Origin: Membranipora membranacea
Taxonomy: Eukaryota > Bryozoa > Gymnolaemata > Cheilostomatida > Membraniporidae
DNA length: 60,000 nucleotides
Assembly (NCBI GenBank): GCA_914767715.1
Contig: OU612065.1
Span: 30,010,001 to 30,070,000 of the forward strand
Reading direction: 5' to 3'
Positions 30,319-42,680 of this stretch are shown piece after piece (position 1 is the stretch's first letter; every line of letters begins with the position of its first letter). A program made the translations under genes and the position numbers. The notes below the pieces were generated by a model that saw only the letters and a program-made list of their open reading frames with translations, ran no database searches and was not told where the DNA came from.

Positions 30319-31511
30319 CGATGGTAAGATTCCCTAGCTGCATTAGCTGACGCTTTGAATAGTTGGCATCAAGCTTGAAAAACTGGCCTAAAATGGTAGC
30401 GTAGCTGCGGTAAGCAGAATATAAAGCTTTCTTTTCAGAAAAATGTAAGACATTCTTAGAAAAATAATAGCAGAAATATAGACCTATACTAGTTTTTGCA
30501 GATATTTGACCCACTTGGGGTTTAACACCCCAGCAGAATCCGTCTATTACTTATTATCGCTCATTTTTATTTTTGTCGGTAAGAGGGGTCAACTCCATAC
30601 AAAAGGTGTTTTCGATGTACAAAATTGAAGATAAAATTGTGCAATTAATTATTAGTTTTTGTGTAAGGTAAATTAGAGTGGATGGAATGACAAACATTCA
30701 ATCTTATTCTAAAAGTAGGGACATGCCAATCACATTTTTATTTTTAGTTCAATTAGCGGGGACCTTGGGAGTGTAGTCACAGGAGAACTTTAATATTATG
30801 GCATTGTATTCTACTGTTGAGTTTTATCTGTGTGTATTGTGTTTTATTTAACTAAACTCAGTATTCAATGTCATTGAAATTTTCCTCCTTTAATATTGCC
30901 TTTCAAAGCATCCCCTCACTCCTCGACTGTTGAATGCAGGATCAATTTTTCGGGGTTCAAGTCTCCCTTCCGCCTGATTGAAGTGCCTCAGTCATTTTTG
31001 ATTATCATTCCATTGTAATGTAAACACTGCTTACTAAAGCAATGGGGGAGGCTAACCAGGCCTTTGAGCCCAATTTGGTGAGGTGAGCTCCATGATAAAA
31101 GGCTTCAAACTTTGAACCAGCAAACCTTTTGATGTGATAATCCATTGAAATTTAGATCTTCTTTCACGGCCAGCTCCCAAAGGTTGCTGATTTTGTCAAC
31201 TACGGAAATTGTTATGCAGAGAGCATGTTGAGTTGAACTGTAATTTGAGTTTGACAGGACCGACAACAAAACTCTAAATGTGTCCAAGTCATTGGTCTGT
31301 GTCATTGGTCTGTGCTGATGGCAATAATAATGGTTATAAAGTTTATTCACAACAAATAGCAGGGCGAAAAATAGGATTAGGCATTTGATTGCGTTAGTAG
31401 ATTCATCAAATTGACTATTGGGAGTTTTCAATGGTACTTATACAATGATAGTGCCACACTGTTTGTAATAGAGTATTTTTTGTAGCAGTACGTTTAGATT
31501 AGGCAGTATAA

Positions 31512-31740
31512 ATTATTCTGATGGCGTAGTGGTTAGGATTCGAGCTTCTCAATCTGAGATTTGCAGGTTGGAATCCCGGTCGCTACCCATTCTGCCGAAG
31601 GAGGTGAGCTCTCCGATCAATGGCCTAGCTACAGTACAAGGGTGCGCTAATCAGATGAGATGTATCATGTATCATATCTAATGTAACCATATTCTCATTG
31701 GCCCCGAAAGGGGCATTGAATAGGAAAATAAAAAAGTTCA
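31512..31740 (+). mobile_element. tRNA-derived SINE
   Basis: The head has an A-box-like TGGCGTAGTGGTTAGGA and a B-box-like GGTTGGAATCCC, in tRNA spacing and ending CGCTACC. A 150-nt unrelated body follows, with GGCCCCGAAAGGGGC and a tail of AATAGGAAAATAAAAAAG. Pol III promoter plus A-rich tail is the typical SINE plan. The regions 30313-31511 and 31741-33734 show no gene. Confidence 0.7.
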
Positions 31741-33734
31741 TTTCTTTTTTAATACTTAATTATCAACAATTAGAAGTTGTTTGATTACCCATGTCTGTCA
31801 GTTGCCAACTCCTAGTTAAAAAATAAATAGTAGCTAGTTTTGTCCGAAGCGCCCTAGCTCAATCCTGTGGTTGTACACACAGATTAGTTGAACAGATCCA
31901 TCAATGTCTTTTAATACATTTTTCATTAGGTCAGTTCACCTGATAGGAAATCCTTGCGATTTTCTTTGGTTTTCCTTGGAACGCCTTATATTCCGTGTCA
32001 ACTGATTTGTTTTCAGTGATGCAGCGGAGATGTTCAGAGGGGCAATCATGGAATGCCACGACTCAGTTAAGAACACATAATGGACCATGGCAATCCAGCG
32101 ATCCTGAGTGGCAGACGCGCTGATATCTCAAGTTCTCACAGCTCACAGCCAGGAGATTGATTCGTTTCTACTAATTCTTAAAATTTTGTAGAGATGTTTT
32201 AACAATTTAAATTACGCTTTGATTTTTGTAAAGGCCGGGGGGAAAGCAAAGATGATTAATTCTTTTTGAAGAGCTTTCAACGCACATCGCGCTATAGTCT
32301 TTTGGAAAGAATGACGTCTTTAGGAATAGATTATATTCTAATCTTTGCGTCGCAATTGCTGTGCAGAAGACACTATGATGGTACGGGATAGCTCCGTTTA
32401 ATTTATTGCAATGATTTGTTCGCTATTCATAAAAATAAAGTCTGATTTTAATGTCAAAAAGGCATATCAAACATGACTCATTAATTGAATCAGTTAACAC
32501 CTAACATAACAAAGTTTTAGACTAGCTAAACCAAATGAATTAAATATTTTGTATAAATATGCGAATCACTTTTTAAATGGAATTACCCCCTACCTCATCA
32601 GGGAGGAGTAACTCCTTACAAAAATTAACTAATAATGAGTAAGAGAACGATGCCTGTTCTGCTTGAGTATTGAACTTCCATTGATTTGCTGTCCACCTTT
32701 CAGGCTATTTTTTATTATTATTCTACTTCCAGAGTGAATCACGCCACAAATTCAAAGGGGCGATGTCGGGATTTACAGAAATGCTTAGTATGTTGATATA
32801 AATAAAATGATCCTGACTGCGTAACTGGTCTTTTTTGAGTTTTACAAAAAAATCTGGGGTGAGCCAGAGGTTTGATGATGGCACTTCCGCAGTACATGTT
32901 TTGTGTTTGATCTTTCAATTACAGCTTTTAGCTATATAGCTATAAAGCCAGCAAGCTCATTTATGATTGGAGAAATTATGAGGTACAAGCTACAATACTA
33001 AAATTATGATATTGGTGTAACCAACATCTAACTCCTTGGTGTAGCTCTATTTGACAAACTTCTGATGATAACTACTAAAACTATAGGTTTGGAATCTCGA
33101 ACCCTAAAAATTTCATTTCTTCAATTCAAATTACTAGGAGGCACAGAATTACACTTATAACAGAAGAAACTGAATGAAAATTACGTAAGTACCTTAGACG
33201 TACCGAAAATATTTCGATGAAAACAGTAAAAAAAGCTGCTAATCGACGGAAAAGGCGTAAAGGCATTTGGTAAAAAGATTACTAGAATCCACGACTAAGA
33301 CTGTCCCCGCAGGTAGCATGTGAAGAGTGTTTACTTGAATGCCAAAAGATGTACAAGATGCCTGCTTTCTGAAAATTTAATTCTATGTGTGGTATGTACA
33401 CAAGACTGTGGAGGAAAAACTGTCTCCCCTTGCAATTAAACCAATATATCTAATATTGTCATTGGATAACACAATCGTTGTCATCTACCAATGATTGAGA
33501 TAAAGAATGTTCAATTCATAATTTTGGGGAATACATACAGTAGTTAGAAATAAAGGCAGCAATACATTCAAAGTAAAAGAAATTCTTTCAGGATATATTT
33601 GAGCATAATTATATCACACACTGTGAGGTGTTATATAACTTTCTCATGATAAAATTGTTGGAAGCATACATGTCAAAATATACAGTCAATGAATAGGGAA
33701 ATGTTTCTGAATGACTGACAGTTCTACAGGGGGC

Positions 33735-34083
33735 GTATAGTCTAAAAAATTTCACTCACTGACTTTTTAGAGATGAGCATAATGATCAGGTGCAGCCCGA
33801 TCCACACGCCGTAGGCGTGGCGGGGAGGGTGTGGGAAGGGCGCTTAAACGCCCTCCCACCACGGAAATTTTTGAATATCGGTAGCAAAATAGTGCAAGCA
33901 GAGAGGTATTTCAATAGCTCACTGAGCTGTTGGGTACTTTCAGAAAACAACTCAATAGCAGTAGAAGATTACGGTGAAAATGCTCCAGTTATTTGAAAAA
34001 AAGCTGACCTTGATGGGATTCGGACCCACCACAATCTTATTAGCAGAGTTTATAAGGCTCTGAACACTGAGCTATTCAGCCAT
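33735..34083 (-). mobile_element. tRNA-derived SINE, family with GC hairpin, copy 1
   Basis: On the - strand the head reads GGCTGAATAGCTCAGTG and GGGTCCGAATCCC, A-box- and B-box-like. The body contains a GC-rich hairpin (GGGCG..CGCCC type) and CCACGCCTACGGCGTGTGG-like sequence, ending in a TTTTAGACTATACGCCC tail. A second copy lies at 53808-54178, about 85-90 percent alike by eye. The short ORF across it is a by-product. Bases 34084-34463 hold no clear gene, although 34396-34480 could be an exon (see the tandem array). Confidence 0.7.
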
Positions 34084-34463
34084 TCACGGTAATCAGTGGG
34101 CCGTGATTGCTAATATACGCCACTGCAGTTGAAGGCTCTAAAACACTGATAAGACTACATGATTAATTGCTATATCTTTTCAGTTTTTGAACGGAAGCAT
34201 GTAGTAATTCAAGGCTGAAAGGAGTTTAAAAAAGTGAACCAATCAGCATGTAGCATGAAACTTTCCACCAATGAGAAGAATGTTGCTCCAAACAATTTGA
34301 TTCAGTACAATGTATATAATCCATAATACAATAAATAATTTGATTGAGAGTACAAGCAAAGAGGGCGGAGTCGTGACCTGCTACTCATGACAATAATTTG
34401 ATGAAAAATGGTGGGGCAACTCCTGAGCCTGGGATTGGTGAAATTTATCGAACAGATTTAGGC

Positions 34464-37400
34464 TTTGCTCCTCCTTATGAGGTGAGTTAGAAGCAAACCT
34501 ATTTTTTGACCTGGCCGTAAAAAAAAGCGTGATACCCTCCCTTGGTATAATTTTGTGAATTTCAAGTCAGCGTTAAGACCCCCCAGTTAATCGGAGGAGT
34601 CCAATATTCTGCAGTTTGAATAAGGCCAATAAGAGCTTGAACTGGTCGGAGTTTGATAAAAATTCGACAGAGATTTAAATTTTCGACGCTGCCGTTTGGC
34701 ATGTTTTTTTAGTGCAGAAGTAGCCCACATTAAAACGGACGCTGACAGAGAAATAAAAGCCGCAGAGCCAAACGGTTTGAAGATTGGAGATCAGCAGGAG
34801 TTGCTCCTCCTTATGAGGTGAGTTAGAAGCAAATCTATTTTTTGACCTGGCCGAAAAAAAAGCGTGATACCCTCCCTTGGTATAATTTTGTGAATTTCAA
34901 GTCAGCGTTAAGACCCCCCAGTTAATCGGAGGAGTCCAATATTCTGCAGTTTGAATAAGGCCAATAAGAGCTTGAACTGGTCGGAGTTTGATAAAAATTC
35001 GACAGAGATTTGAATTTTCGACGCTGCCGTTTGGCATGTTTTTTTAGTGCAAAAGTAGCCCACATTAAAACGGACGCTGACAGAGAAAGAAAAGCCGCAG
35101 AGCCAAACGGTTTGAAGATTGGAGATCAGCAGGAGTTGCTCCTCCTTATGAGGTGAGTTAGAAGCAAATCTATTTTTTGACCTGGCCGTAAAAAAAAGCG
35201 TGATACCCTCCCTTGGTATAATTTTGTGAATTTCAAGTCAGCGTTAAGACCCCCCAGTTAATCGGAGGAGTCTAATATTCTGCAGTTTGAATAAGGCCAA
35301 TAAGAGCTTGAACTGGTCGGAGTTTGATAAAAATTCGACAGAGATTTAAATTTTCGACGCTGCCGTTTGGCATGTTTTTTTAGTGCAAAAGTAGCCCACA
35401 TTAAAACGGACGCAGACAGAGAAAGAAAAGCCGCAGAGCCAAACGGTTTGAAGATTGGAGATCAGCAGGAGTTGCTCCTCCTTATGAGGTGAGTTAGAAG
35501 CAAATCTATTTTTTGACCTGGCCGTAAAAAAAAGCGTGATACCCTCCCTTGGTATAATTTTGTGAATTTCAAGTCAGCGTTAAGACCCCCCAGTTAATCG
35601 GAGGAGTCCAATATCCTGCAGTTTGAATAAGGCCAATAAGAGCTTGAACTGGTCGGAGTTTGATAAAAATTCGACAGAGATTTAAATTTTCGACGCTGCC
35701 GTTTGGCATGTTTTTTTAGTGCAAAAGTAGCCCACATTAAAACGGACGCTGACAGAGAAAGAAAAGCCGCAGAGCCAAACGGTTTGAAGATTGGAGATCA
35801 GCAGGAGTTGCTCCTCCTTATGAGGTGAGTTAGAAGCAAATCTATATTTTGACCTGGCCGTAAAAAAAAGCGTGATACCCTCCCTTGGTATAATTTTGTG
35901 AATTTCAAGTCAGCGTTAAGACCCCCCAGTTAATCGGAGGAGTCCAATATTCTGCAGTTTGAATAAGGCCAATAAGAGCTTGAACTGGTCGGAGTTTGAT
36001 AAAAATTCGACAGAGATTTAAATTTTCGACGCTGCCGTTTGGCATGTTTTTTTAGTGCAAAAGTAGCCCACATTAAAACGGACGCTGACAGAGAAAGAAA
36101 AGCCGCAGAGCCAAACGGTTTGAAGATTGGAGATCAGCAGGAGTTGCTCCTTCTTATGAGGTGAGTTAGAAGCAAATCTATTTTTTGACCTGGCCGTAAA
36201 AAAAAGCGTGATACCCTCCCTTGGTATAATTTTGTGAATTTCAAGTCAGCGTTAAGGCCCCCCAGTTAATCGGAGGAGTCCAATATTCTGCAGTTTGAAT
36301 AAGGCCAATAAGAGCTTGAACTGGTCGGAGTTTGATAAAAATTCGACAGAGATTTAAATTTTCGACGCTGCCGTTTGGCATGTTTTTTTAGTGCAAAAGT
36401 AGCCCACATTAAAACGGACGCTGACAGAGAAAGAAAAGCCGCAGAGCCAAACGGTTTGAAGATTGGAGATCAGCAGGAGTTGCTCCTCCTTATGAGGTGA
36501 GTTAGAAGCAAATCTATTTTTTGACCTGGCCGAAAAAAAAGCGTAATACCCTCCCTTGGTATAATTTTGTGAATTTCAAGTCAGCGTTAAGACCCCGCAG
36601 TTAATCGGAGGAGTCCAATATTCTGCAGTTTGAATAAGGCCAATAAGAGCTTGAACTGGTCGGAGTTTGATAAGAATTCGACAGAGATTTAAATTTTCAA
36701 CGCTGCCGTTTGGCATGTTTTTTTAGTGCAAAAGTAGCCCACATTAAAACGGACGCTGACAGAGAAAGAAAAGCCGCAGAGCCAAACGGTTTGAAGATTG
36801 GAGATCAGCAGGAGTTGCTCCTCCTTATGAGGTGAGTTAGAAGCAAATCTATTTTTTGACCTGGCCGTAAAAAAAAGCGTGATACCCTCCCTTGGTATAA
36901 TTTTGTGAATTTCAAGTCAGCATTAAGACCCCCCAGTTAATCAAGGGAGTCCAATATTCTGCAGTTTGAATAAGGCCAATAAGAGCTTGAACTGGTCGGA
37001 GTTTGATAAGAATTCGACAGAGATTTAAATTTTCAACGCTGCCGTTTGGCATGTTTTTTTAGTGCAAAAGTAGCCCACATTAAAACGGACGCTGACAGAG
37101 AAAGAAAAGCCGCAGAGCCAAACGGTTTGAAGATTGGAGATCAGCAGGAGTTGCTCCTCCTTATGAGGTGAGTTAGAAGCAAATCTATTTTTTGACCTGG
37201 CCGTAAAAAAAAGCGTGATACCCTCCCTTGGTATAATTTTGTGAATTTCAAGTCAGCGTTAAGACCCCGCAGTTAATCGGAGGAGTCCAATATTCTGCAG
37301 TTTGAATAAGGCCAATAAGAGCTTGAACTGGTCGGAGTTTGATAAAAATTCGACAGAGATTTAAATTTTTGACGCTGCCGTTTGGCATGTTTTTTTAGTG

Positions 37401-40400
37401 CAAAAGTAGCCCACATTAAAACGGACGCTGACAGAGAAATAAAAGCCGCAGAGCCAAACGGTTTGAAGATTGGAGATCAGCAGGAGTTGCTCCTCCTTAT
37501 GAGGTGAGTTAGAAGCAAATCTATTTTTTGACCTGGCCGTAAAAAAAAGCGTGATAGCCTCCCTTGGTATAATTTTGTGAATTTCAAGTCAGCGTTAAGA
37601 CCCCCCAGTTAATCGGAGGAGTCCAATATTCTGCAGTTTGAATAAGGCCAATAAGAGCTTGAACTGGTCGGAGTTTGATAAAAATTCGACAGAGATTTGA
37701 ATTTTCGACGCTGCCGTTTGGCATGTTTTTTTAGTGCAAAAGTAGCCCACATTAAAACGGACGCTGACAGAGAAATAAAAGCCGCAGAGCCAAACGGTTT
37801 GAAGATTGGAGATCAGCAGGAGTTGCTCCTCCTTATGAGGTGAGTTAGAAGCAAATCTATTTTTTGACCTGGCCGTAAAAAAAGCGTGATACCCTCCCTT
37901 GGTATAATTTTGTGAATTACAAGTCAGCGTTAAGACCCCCCAGTTAATCGGAGGAGTCCAATATTCTGCAGTTTGAATAAGGCCAATAAGAGCTTGAACT
38001 GGTCGGAGTTTGATAAAAATTCGACAGAGATTTAAATTTTCGACGCTGCCGTTTGGCATGTTTTTTTAGTGCAACAGTAGCCCACATTAAAACGGACGCT
38101 GACAGAGAAATAAAAGCCGCAGAGCCAAACGGTTTGAAGATTGGAGATCAGCAGGAGTTGCTCCTCCTTATGAGGTGAGTTAGAAGCAAATCTATTTTTT
38201 GACCTGGCCGTAAAAAAAAGCTTGATACCCTCCCTCGGTATAATTTTGTGAATTTCAAGTCAGCGTTAAGACCCCCCAGTTAATCGGAGGAGTCCAATAT
38301 TCTGCAGTTTGAATAAGGCCAATAAGAGCTTGAACTGGTCGGAGTTTGATAAAAATTCGACAGAGATTTAAATTTTCGACGCTGCCGTTTGGCATGTTTT
38401 TTTAGTGCAAAAGTAGCCCACATTAAAACGGACGCTGACAGAGAAAGAAAAGCCGCAGAGCCAAACGGTTTGAAGATTGGAGATCAGCAGGAGTTGCTCC
38501 TCCTTATGAGGTGAGTTAGAAGCAAATCTATTTTTTGACCTGGCCGTAAAAAAAAGCGTGATACCCTCCCTTGGTATAATTTTGTGAATTTCAAGTCAGC
38601 GTTAAGACCCCCCAGTTAATCGGAGGAGTCCAATATTCTGCAGTTTGAATAAGGCCAATAAGAGCTTGAACTGGTCGGAGTTTGATAAAAATTCGACAGA
38701 GATTTAAATTTTCGACGCTGCCGTTTGGCATGTTTTTTTAGTGCAAAAGTTGCCCACATTAAAACGGACGCTGACAGAGAAATAAAAGCCGCAGAGCCAA
38801 ACGGTTTGAAGATTGGAGATCAGCAGGAGTTGCTCCTCCTTATGAGGTGAGTTAGAAGCAAATCTATTTTTTGACCTGGCCGTAAAAAAAAGCGTGATAC
38901 CCTCCCTTGGTATAATTTTGTGAATTTCAAGTCAGCGTTAAGACCCCCCAGTTAATCGGAGGAGTCCAATATTCTGCAGTTTGAATAAGGCCAATAAGAG
39001 CTTGAACTGGTCGGAGTTTGATAAAAATTCGACAGAGATTTAAATTTTCGACGCTGCCGTTTGGCATGTTTTTTTAGTGCAAAAGTGGCCCACATTAAAA
39101 CGGACGCTGACAGAGAAAGAAAAGCCGCAGAGCCAAACGGTTTGAAGATTGGAGATCAGCAGGAGTTGCTCCTCCTTATGAGGTGAGTTAGAAGCAAATC
39201 TATATTTTGACCTGGCCGTAAAAAAATGCGTGATACCCTCCCTTGGTATAATTTTGTGAATTTCAAGTCAGCGTTAAGACCCCCCAGTTAATCGGAGGAG
39301 TCCAATATTCTGCAGTTTGAATAAGGCCAATAAGAGCTTGAACTGGTCGGAGTTTGATAAAAATTCGACAGAGATTTAAATTTTCGACGCTGCCGTTTGG
39401 CATGTTTTTTTTAGTGCAAAAGTAGCCCACATTAAAACGGACGCTGACAGAGAAAGAAAAGCCGCAGAGCCAAACGGTTTGAAGATTGGAGATCAGCAGG
39501 AGTTGCTCCTCCTTATGAGGTGAGTTAGAAGCAAATCTATTTTTTGACCTGGCCGTAAAAAAAAGCGTGATACCCTCCCTTGGTATAATTTTGTGAATTT
39601 CAAGTCAGCGTTAAGACCCCCCAGTTAATCGGAGGAGTCCAATATTCTGCAGTTTGAATAAGGCCAATAAGAGCTTGAACTGGTCGGAGTTTGATAAAAA
39701 TTCGACAGAGATTTGAATTTTCGACGCTGCCGTTTGGCATGTTTTTTTAGTGCAAAAGTAGCCCACATTAAAACGGACGCTGACAGAGAAAGAAAAGCCG
39801 CAGAGCCAAACGGTTTGAAGATTGGAGATCAGCAGGAGTTGCTCCTCCTTATGAGGTGAGTAAGAAGCAAATCTATTTTTTGACCTGGCCGTAAAAAAAA
39901 GCGTGATACCCTCCCTTGGTATAATTTTGTGAATTTCAAGTCAGCGTTAAGACCCCCCAGCTAATCGGAGGAGTCCAATATTCTGCAGTTTGAATAAGGC
40001 CAATAAGAGCTTGAACTGGTCGGAGTTTGATAAAAATTCGACAGAGATTTAAATTTTCGACGCTGCCGTTTGGCATGTTTTTTTAGTGCAAAAGTAGCCC
40101 ACATTAAAACGGACGCTGACAGAGGAAGAAAAGCCGCAGAGCCAAACGGTTTGAAGATTGGAGATCAGCAGGAGTTGCTCCTCCTTATGAGGTGAGTTAG
40201 AAGCAAATCTATTTTTTGACCTGGCCGTAAAAAAAAGCGTGATACCCTCCCTTGGTATAATTTTGTGAATTTCAAGTCAGCGTTAAGACCCCCCAGTTAA
40301 TCGGAGGAGTCCAATATTCTGCAGTTTGAATAAGGCCAATAAGAGCTTGAACTGGTCGGAGTTTGATAAAAATTCGACAGAGATTTAAATTTTCGACGCT

Positions 40401-42680
40401 GCCGTTTGGCATGTTTTTTTAGTGCAAAAGTAGCCCACATTAAAACGGACGCTGACAGAGAAATAAAAGCCGCAGAGCCAAACGGTTTGAAGATTGGAGA
40501 TCAGCAGGAGTTGCTCCTCCTTATGAGGTGAGTTAGAAGCAAATCTATTTTTTGACCTGGCCGTAAAAAAAAGCGTGATACCCTCCCTTGGTATAATTTT
40601 GTGAATTTCAAGTCAGCGTTAAGACCCCCCAGTTAATCGGAGGAGTCCAATATTCTGCAGTTTGAATAAGGCCAATAAGAGCTTGAACTGGTCGGAGTTT
40701 GATAAAAATTCGACAGAGATTTGAATTTTCGACGCTGCCGTTTGGCATGTTTTTTTAGTGCAAAAGTAGCCCACATTAAAACGGACGCTGACAGAGAAAG
40801 AAAAGCCGCAGAGCCAAACGGTTTGAAGATTGGAGATCAGCAGGAGTTGCTCCTCCTTATGAGGTGAGTAAGAAGCAAATCTATTTTTTGACCTGGCCGT
40901 AAAAAAAAGCGTGATACCCTCCCTTGGTATAATTTTGTGAATTTCAAGTCAGCGTTAAGACCCCCCAGCTAATCGGAGGAGTCCAATATTCTGCAGTTTG
41001 AATAAGGCCAATAAGAGCTTGAACTGGTCGGAGTTTGATAAAAATTCGACAGAGATTTAAATTTTCGACGCTGCCGTTTGGCATGTTTTTTTAGTGCAAA
41101 AGTAGCCCACATTAAAACGGACGCTGACAGAGAAAGAAAAGCCGCAGAGCCAAACGGTTTGAAGATTGGAGATCAGCAGGAGTTGCTCCTCCTTATGAGG
41201 TGAGTTAGAAGCAAATCTATTTCTTGACCTGGCCGGAAAAAAAGCGTGATACCCTCCCTTGGTATAATTTTGTGAATTTCAAGTCAGCGTTAATACCCCC
41301 CAGTTAATCGGAGGAGTCCAATATTCTGCAGTTTGAATAAGGCCAATAAGAGCTTGAACTGGTCGGAGTTTATATAAAAATTCGACAGAGATTTAAATTT
41401 TCGACGCTGCCGTTTGGCATGTTTTTTTAGTGCAAAAGTAGCCCACATTAAAACGGACGCTGACAGAGAAAGAAAAGCCGCAGAGCCAAACGGTTTGAAG
41501 ATTGGAGATCAGCAGGAGTTGCTCCTCCTTATGAGGTGAGTTAGAAGCAAATCTATTTTTTGACCTGGCCGAAAAAAAAGCGTAATACCCTCCCTTGGTA
41601 TAATTTTGTGAATTTCAAGTCAGCGTTAAGACCCCGCAGTTAATCGGAGGAGTCCAATATTCTGCAGTTTGAATAAGGCCAATAAGAGCTTGAACTGGTC
41701 GGAGTTTGATAAAAATTCGACAGAGATTTAAATTTTCGACGCTGCCGTTTGGCATGTTTTTTTAGTGCAAAAGTAGCCCACATTAAAACGGACGCTGACA
41801 GAGAAAGAAAAGCCGCAGAGCCAAATGGTTTGAAGATTGGAGATCAGCAGGAGTTGCTCCTCCTTATGAGGCGAGTTAGAAGCAAATCTTTTTTTTGACC
41901 TGGCCGACAAAAAAGCGTGATACCGTCCCTTGGTATAAGTTTGTGAATTTCAAGTCAGCGTTTTGACCCCCCGGTTAATCGGAGGAGTCCAATATTCTGC
42001 AGTTTGAATAAGGCCAATAAGAGCTTGAACTGGTCGGAGTTTGATAAAAATTCGACAGAGATTTAAATTTTCGATGCTGCCGTTCGGCATGTTTTTTTAG
42101 TGAAAAGTAGCCCACATTAAAACGGACGCTGACAGAGAAAGAAAAGCCGCAGAGCCAAACGGTTTGAAGATTGGAGATCAGCAGGAGTTGCTCCTCCTTA
42201 TGAGGTGAGTTAGAAGCAAATCTATTTTTTAACCTGGCCGAAAAAAAAGCGTAATACCCTCCCTTGGTATAATTTTGTGAATTTCAAGTCAGCGTTAAGA
42301 CCCCCCAGTTAATCGGAGGAGTCCAACATTCTGCAGTTTGAATAAGGCCAATAAGAGCTTGAACTGGTCGGAGTTTGATAAAAATTCGACAGAGATTTAA
42401 ATTTTCGACGCTGCCGTTTGGCATGTTTTTTTAGTGCAAAAGTAGCCCACATTAAAACGGACGCTGACAGAGAAAGAAAAGCCGCAGAGCCAAACGGTTT
42501 GAAGATTGGAGATCAGCAGGAGTTGCTCCTCCTTATGAGGTGAGTTAGAAGCAAATCTTTTTTTTGACCTGGCCGACAAAAAAGCGTGATACCGTCCCTT
42601 GGTATAAGTTTGTGAATTTCAAGTCAGCGTTTTGACCCCCCGGTTAATCGGAGGAGTCCAATATTCTGCAGTTTGAATAA
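34464..42680 (+). repeat. Tandem array, about 24.5 copies of a 336-bp exon-like unit
   Basis: TTGCTCCTCCTTATGAGGTG recurs at 34464, 34801, 35136, 35472, 35808 and so on to 42523, an average spacing of 335.8 nt. Copies are nearly identical; the last two or three are more diverged and the final one stops mid-unit. Read on the + strand, each unit has an acceptor (ATGTTTTTTTAG), 105 nt, and a donor (GTGAGT). The first full one is 34713-34817. In one frame the 105 nt is open and has phase 2 on both sides, so successive copies would splice in frame and give a 35-residue cassette containing AKVAHIKTDAD, GLKIGDQQ and ELLLLM. The other reading is plain satellite DNA. Opposite-strand ORFs of 60-154 codons here are shadows. 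Confidence 0.95.

Noticed and set aside
34464-34520. Spliced-leader RNA gene cluster (donor GTGAGT followed by a Sm-like ATTTTTTGA)
   Set aside because: The Sm-like run begins only about 18 nt after the donor, there is no convincing stem-loop on either side, and no promoter element was seen. Worth a quick RNA check but not supported.
37595-38059. A 154-codon ORF on the - strand inside the tandem array, and 60-codon ORFs at 41728 and 42397
   Set aside because: They run antisense through the repeat and exist because the unit happens to be open on that strand. Other copies of the same unit are interrupted and there is no recognisable domain.
34464-42680. CRISPR-like array
   Set aside because: Units of 336 bp are repeated whole, with no variable spacers, in a eukaryotic setting.
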